Shown: piece after piece, positions 5,407 through 8,039 of the stretch
How the letters are laid out: each line of letters opens with the position of its first letter
Numbering within the stretch: the first letter of the stretch is position 1
DNA from: DAOTZS01 sp034434335
Lineage (GTDB): Bacteria > Chloroflexota > Anaerolineae > CG2-30-64-16
Length of the DNA: 8,039 nucleotides
NCBI GenBank assembly: GCA_034434335.1
Contig: DAOTZS010000104.1
Location: 1-8,039 of the forward strand
Direction: 5' to 3'
Program-made: the position numbers and the translations under genes
Notes under the pieces: model-generated
The model's database searches: none
The model's input: only the letters and a program-made list of their open reading frames with translations
What the model was told of the DNA's origin: nothing

Positions 5407-7179
5407 GTGATGACCCGAGGGATGCGTGGGGTTTTGGTTTGCCTGCTGCTGACAGCTACGGCTCTTCTGTTCGGCGTGGCTTTCGCCGGGGTTCAGGCTG
5501 ACCCGGCTAAGAGTGGCCAGCCGACGCCGTTGCCGGCCAGGGGGCAACTCGCTGGCGTTGTCCGGGATGCACATGGCCCGGTGGCGGGCGCAGTCGTGCG
5601 CCTCCAGCTCACCGAGAACAAGACGACCAGCGATGTCAACGGTGCGTTCACACTCTCAGACCTGTATGCTAACGGTGTGATGACTGTAACGGCCTGGGCG
5701 CCCGGCTATTATGTCGGCTGGATCACCACCACGCTGGCCACGCAATCGGTCACCATCACCCTCAAGCCCTATTACACCACCGACAACCTCGCGTACGACT
5801 GGTTCTCCTTTGGGGGGCTGGAGGGTTCTGCCAGTTGCGCGCCCTGCCACACCCAGTACCCTGAGTGGGCCGGCGATGCTCATGCCCAGGCCGCAGTTAA
5901 CCCGCGCTTCCTTTCCATGTACGCGGGAACCGACATCCTGGGCCGTAAGAGCCCGCTGACCCAGCTTGACGCGTCTGGCAAGGCTCTGCCCCTGCCGGCC
6001 GACCAGCCATACTACGGCCCGGGCTGGCGGCTGGATTACCCCAACCGGGCCGGCAACTGCGCCGCATGCCACACCCCGCTGGCGTCGAAGATCCCCAACA
6101 CCCAGAACTGCGGCTGGTCCGGGTGTCACACTGACGTGACGACCGAATGGTCGCAAGGGGTGATCGCCCCAGGCCCGTCGCCGTTGGACTTGAAAGGGGA
6201 CGCGGCAGAGGGGATCGCGTGTGACTTCTGCCATAAGATCGGCGATGTCTACCTTGACCCCCAAACCAGGCTGCCCTACCCGGACATGCCGGGGATTTTG
6301 TCCTATCGCCTGTACCGTCCCCCTGAGGGACAACAGCTCTTTTTCGGCACCTTTGACGATGTCACCCGGCGCGTGACCTACTTACCCCTTGAGGAGGAAA
6401 GCGCCTTCTGCGCGCCCTGCCATTACGGCGTTTTCGGGGGTGTGGTGGGGGTTGGCCATGTGGCGGGGGGTGTGATCATTTATAATTCCTACGGCGAGTG
6501 GCTGGAAAGCCCTTACAGCGACCCGGAGACCGGCAAGACGTGCCAGGATTGCCATATGCCTCCTGTGGAGTACGGGTATATCGTCTTCCCAGAACAAGGA
6601 GGGTTGCCGCGCGATCCCAACCGTATCCACAATCACCGTATGCCGGGCGCGGCCGACGTCAACCTCCTGCAGAACTCGGTCACCATGACGACCACGGCCG
6701 GCTGGGAGGGGGACAGGGTGACGGTCGAGGTCCAGATTACCAATGATAAGACTGGACATCACGTCCCAACCGACTCTCCTCTCCGGCACCTGATCCTGGT
6801 TGTTGAGGCCACTGACGCCGACGGCCGGCGCATGAAGCTGGCGGATGGTCCCGTGCTCCCCGACTGGGCCGGCGACTATGCCGGGCTACCTGGCAAGGTT
6901 TTCGCCAAGGTGCTGCAGGACGAGTGGACGGGCGAAATCCCCGCTGCGGCCTACTGGCGACCTGTACGCCTGGTCGAGGATACGCGGCTGGCAGCTTTTG
7001 CCACCGATGTCAGCCGCTACACCTTCCAGGCGCCCGAGGCCAGGCCGGTGACCGTGGAGGCGCGGCTCATCTTCCGCCGCGCCTACCAGGAACTGATGAG
7101 GCAGAAAGGATGGACTGACCCCGACATCCTGATGGAGCTAGATCGGATCACCGTGTTGCCCGCCTTTTCTCAGCGTTAG
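5407..7179 (+). CDS. Exported multiheme c-type cytochrome-like protein with N-terminal carboxypeptidase-regulatory-like domain
   Basis: The 590-residue protein has a signal peptide (hydrophobic 8-27, likely cleavage near the AFA at 25-27 or shortly after). Residues 46-120 form a carboxypeptidase-regulatory-like beta sandwich (GQLAGVVRDAHGPVAGA, then TTSDVNGAFTLSDL). The cytochrome part follows, with covalent heme sites CAPCH (144-148), CAACH (218-222), CDFCH (272-276), CAPCH (335-339) and CQDCH (379-383), plus CGWSGCH (235-241), a CX4CH variant. Possible distal ligands are His159, His351, His408, His410, His451 and His452. The C-terminal part from about 424 is a beta domain with TNDKTGHHVPTD (446-455), common in cytochrome c554-like proteins. 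No membrane anchor remains after the signal peptide. It probably moves electrons outside the cytoplasmic membrane; the substrate is unknown and no heme-maturation genes are in view. The start may be GTG 5407 or ATG 5410. Confidence 0.88.
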   Translation: MMTRGMRGVLVCLLLTATALLFGVAFAGVQADPAKSGQPTPLPARGQLAGVVRDAHGPVAGAVVRLQLTENKTTSDVNGAFTLSDLYANGVMTVTAWAPGYYVGWITTTLATQSVTITLKPYYTTDNLAYDWFSFGGLEGSASCAPCHTQYPEWAGDAHAQAAVNPRFLSMYAGTDILGRKSPLTQLDASGKALPLPADQPYYGPGWRLDYPNRAGNCAACHTPLASKIPNTQNCGWSGCHTDVTTEWSQGVIAPGPSPLDLKGDAAEGIACDFCHKIGDVYLDPQTRLPYPDMPGILSYRLYRPPEGQQLFFGTFDDVTRRVTYLPLEEESAFCAPCHYGVFGGVVGVGHVAGGVIIYNSYGEWLESPYSDPETGKTCQDCHMPPVEYGYIVFPEQGGLPRDPNRIHNHRMPGAADVNLLQNSVTMTTTAGWEGDRVTVEVQITNDKTGHHVPTDSPLRHLILVVEATDADGRRMKLADGPVLPDWAGDYAGLPGKVFAKVLQDEWTGEIPAAAYWRPVRLVEDTRLAAFATDVSRYTFQAPEARPVTVEARLIFRRAYQELMRQKGWTDPDILMELDRITVLPAFSQR

Positions 7180-7196
7180 TATTTATCGAGCCACAC

Positions 7197-7203
7197 AAGG
7201 AGG
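7197..7203 (+). promoter_or_regulatory. Ribosome binding site of mscL
   Basis: AAGGAGG lies seven bases before the ATG at 7211, an ideal arrangement that fixes the start. Confidence 0.8.
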
Positions 7204-7210
7204 CCAGACT

Positions 7211-7648
7211 ATGCTCGAGGAATTCAAGAAATTCGCCATGCGCGGCAGTGTTATTGACCTGGCGGTGGGCGTCATCATAGGCACCGCCTTCGGCGCCATC
7301 GTCCATTCGCTGGTCAATGATATCATCATGCCGCCGATTGGGTTGCTTCTCGGCAAGGTTGATTTCTCCAACCTGTTCATCAACCTGACAGGCACCCCCT
7401 ATGCCAGCCTTGCCGAGGCAAAAGCAGCGGGCGCGGCGACGATCAACTATGGCCTGTTCATCAACACGGTGATCGACTTCCTGATCATCGCCTTCGTGCT
7501 ATTCCTGTTGATTCGGCAGGTGAACCGATGGACGACGAAGCCGGCTCCGCCGGCTGCTCCAACCACAAAGGAGTGTCCGTTCTGCTTCACCGCGATACCG
7601 ATCAAAGCGACGCGCTGTCCAAACTGCACGTCGGAGCTCAAGGCATAG
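7211..7648 (+). CDS. mscL: Large-conductance mechanosensitive channel MscL with C-terminal zinc-ribbon-like tail
   Basis: This 145-residue protein forms the homopentameric pore that opens under membrane tension to release solutes on hypo-osmotic shock. The N-terminus MLEEFKKFAMRGSVIDLAVG, followed by VIIGTAFGAIVHSLVNDIIM and PPIG, is the textbook MscL amphipathic helix and first membrane segment (about 15-45). The second membrane segment is at 84-103 (INTVIDFLIIAFVLFLLI). A periplasmic loop of about 35 residues links the two helices. After a short Pro/Ala linker (111-118) the tail carries C122-x2-C125 and C136-x2-C139, a CX2C-X10-CX2C ribbon, in place of the helical bundle seen in the E. coli protein. 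The start is set by AAGGAGG. It lies 31 bases after the cytochrome gene with no hairpin between, so the two may share a transcript. Confidence 0.95.
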   Translation: MLEEFKKFAMRGSVIDLAVGVIIGTAFGAIVHSLVNDIIMPPIGLLLGKVDFSNLFINLTGTPYASLAEAKAAGAATINYGLFINTVIDFLIIAFVLFLLIRQVNRWTTKPAPPAAPTTKECPFCFTAIPIKATRCPNCTSELKA

Positions 7649-7809
7649 GTGGCAAGTACCACTCTAGAGCACAAGCAAAGCGGAAGGTAACCATTCAGGC
7701 CGATCGAAATCGTCGTCCCTGGGCACTTTGTGCCGGGTCTCGGCCACTGCCGTCACCCTTCATATGTCAGGAGTTATGCACTTTGAGGCGTATCGCCCCA
7801 TCCCCCTAC
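7649..7809. other. Gene-free stretch after mscL
   Basis: No credible gene is seen on either strand. The only structure noted is a five-pair hairpin GGCAC/GTGCC (7722-7734) with a TTT loop, too small to call. The C-rich run from about 7797 leads into the first of the palindromes. Confidence 0.6.
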
Positions 7810-7836
7810 CCCCTTCCCCGCAAGGCGGGGAAGGGG
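7810..7836. repeat. Inverted repeat, probably a dispersed extragenic palindrome (REP-like)
   Basis: CCCCTTCCCCGC (7810-7821) and GCGGGGAAGGGG (7825-7836) form a perfect 12 bp stem with an AAG loop. It is preceded by a C-rich run (ATCCCCCTACC). C-rich/G-rich arms of this style recur as extragenic palindromes in many bacterial genomes. The minus strand translates to the 'SPPCGEGGRGMG' string that often appears in spurious proteins predicted from such repeats. Family membership is inferred; copy number cannot be seen here. Confidence 0.6.
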
Positions 7837-7846
7837 AATCGAGATT

Positions 7847-7887
7847 AAGGGTATTCTGGGCGGCGAAGCCGCCCAGAATACCCTTTT
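7847..7887. repeat. Perfect 18 bp hairpin with GAA loop followed by TTTT (possible terminator)
   Basis: AAGGGTATTCTGGGCGGC (7847-7864) pairs without mismatch with GCCGCCCAGAATACCCTT (7868-7885) around a GAA loop. The centre reads GCGAAGC, known as an unusually stable DNA mini-hairpin. TTTT at 7884-7887 overlaps the foot of the stem, so the + strand transcript has a terminator-like end about 200-240 bases past mscL. It could instead be a dispersed palindrome. Confidence 0.65.
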
Positions 7888-7897
7888 CATAAGGATT

Positions 7898-7923
7898 CCC
7901 CCGCCCCCAATCGGGGGCGGGGG
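7898..7923. repeat. G+C-only inverted repeat
   Basis: CCCCCGCCCCC (7898-7908) and GGGGGCGGGGG (7913-7923) form a perfect 11 bp stem around AATC. It starts 12 bases after the preceding hairpin. No T-run follows. It is probably part of the same palindrome cluster. Confidence 0.6.
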
Positions 7924-7975
7924 CTACAGCGTAGTGCAACTGCGTAAATCCTGTTATTGAGCGAAGTCGATACAA

Positions 7976-8026
7976 GCATATCACGGTGCCGGGACCATGG
8001 TCTCGGCACCGTGATTATGCTTTCTT
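7976..8026 (+). terminator. Long hairpin with T-rich tail, likely intrinsic terminator
   Basis: Bases 7976-7991 pair with 8004-8020 through 16 pairs with one bulged T at 8016 (core TCACGGTGCCG with CGGCACCGTGA). The interior (7992-8003) adds a G-T wobble and a GACC/GGTC stem around an AT centre. TTTCTT follows at 8021-8026. The stem and tail fit rho-independent termination of + strand transcripts from mscL. It may also stop a convergent gene lying beyond the right edge, but its left flank has no long A-run to support that. Confidence 0.65.
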
Positions 8027-8039
8027 GAGTCCTTAGAGC

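Noticed and set aside
7528..7848. A 106-residue + strand frame overlapping the end of mscL
   Set aside because: It begins inside mscL in another frame, has no ribosome site or domain, and ends in the repeat block.
7760..7984. A 74-residue minus strand frame containing SPPCGEGGRGMG
   Set aside because: It runs through the palindrome cluster, and this kind of translation is typical of spurious frames read out of dispersed repeats.
7649..8039. CRISPR array or transposon end
   Set aside because: The repeats are inverted and differ from one another; there are no evenly spaced direct repeats, and no transposase or target duplication is visible.

Overview
The window looks like a chromosomal stretch from a G+C-rich bacterium, most likely of the Chloroflexota (Anaerolineae/Caldilineae-like). 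This is an inference from the protein styles: a very large lipoprotein solute-binding protein with a Pro/Ala/Thr-rich linker, a multiheme cytochrome with an N-terminal regulatory-like beta domain, and an MscL ending in a zinc ribbon. There are no RNA genes, no CRISPR array and no recognisable transposase.

Layout: (a) positions 1-4732 hold an Opp/Dpp-type peptide (or other solute) ABC uptake operon on the + strand. It comprises the last 29 codons of an ATPase that enters from the left edge, a 738-residue lipoprotein solute-binding protein, and the two inner-membrane permeases. Two strong hairpins lie between the binding-protein gene and the first permease, a usual place for a partial terminator or RNA-stabilising structure that makes the binding protein more abundant than the permeases. 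(b) 4751-5316 hold two small genes of unknown function (DUF4160 and DUF2442), packed directly behind the last permease. They are A+T-richer than most of the window, though the first half of the upstream permease gene is similarly A+T-rich. They look like a mobile two-gene cassette. (c) 5407-7179 encode an exported multiheme c-type cytochrome-like protein with five CxxCH sites and one CX4CH site. (d) 7211-7648 encode a mechanosensitive channel, MscL, with a four-cysteine C-terminal ribbon.

The last 390 bases (7649-8039) hold no credible gene. About 210 bases of this stretch contain four strong inverted repeats, two of them followed by short T-rich runs. The repeats at 7810-7836, 7847-7885 and 7898-7923 look like dispersed extragenic palindromes, and the one at 7976-8020 looks like an intrinsic terminator.

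All genes are on the + strand. The transporter genes work together: the lipoprotein captures solute outside the membrane and delivers it to the permease pair, which is powered by the ATPase. The DUF pair, the cytochrome and MscL have no obvious functional tie to the transporter. No complete new system is evident; the best leads are the DUF pair, the cytochrome architecture and the 3' palindrome cluster.
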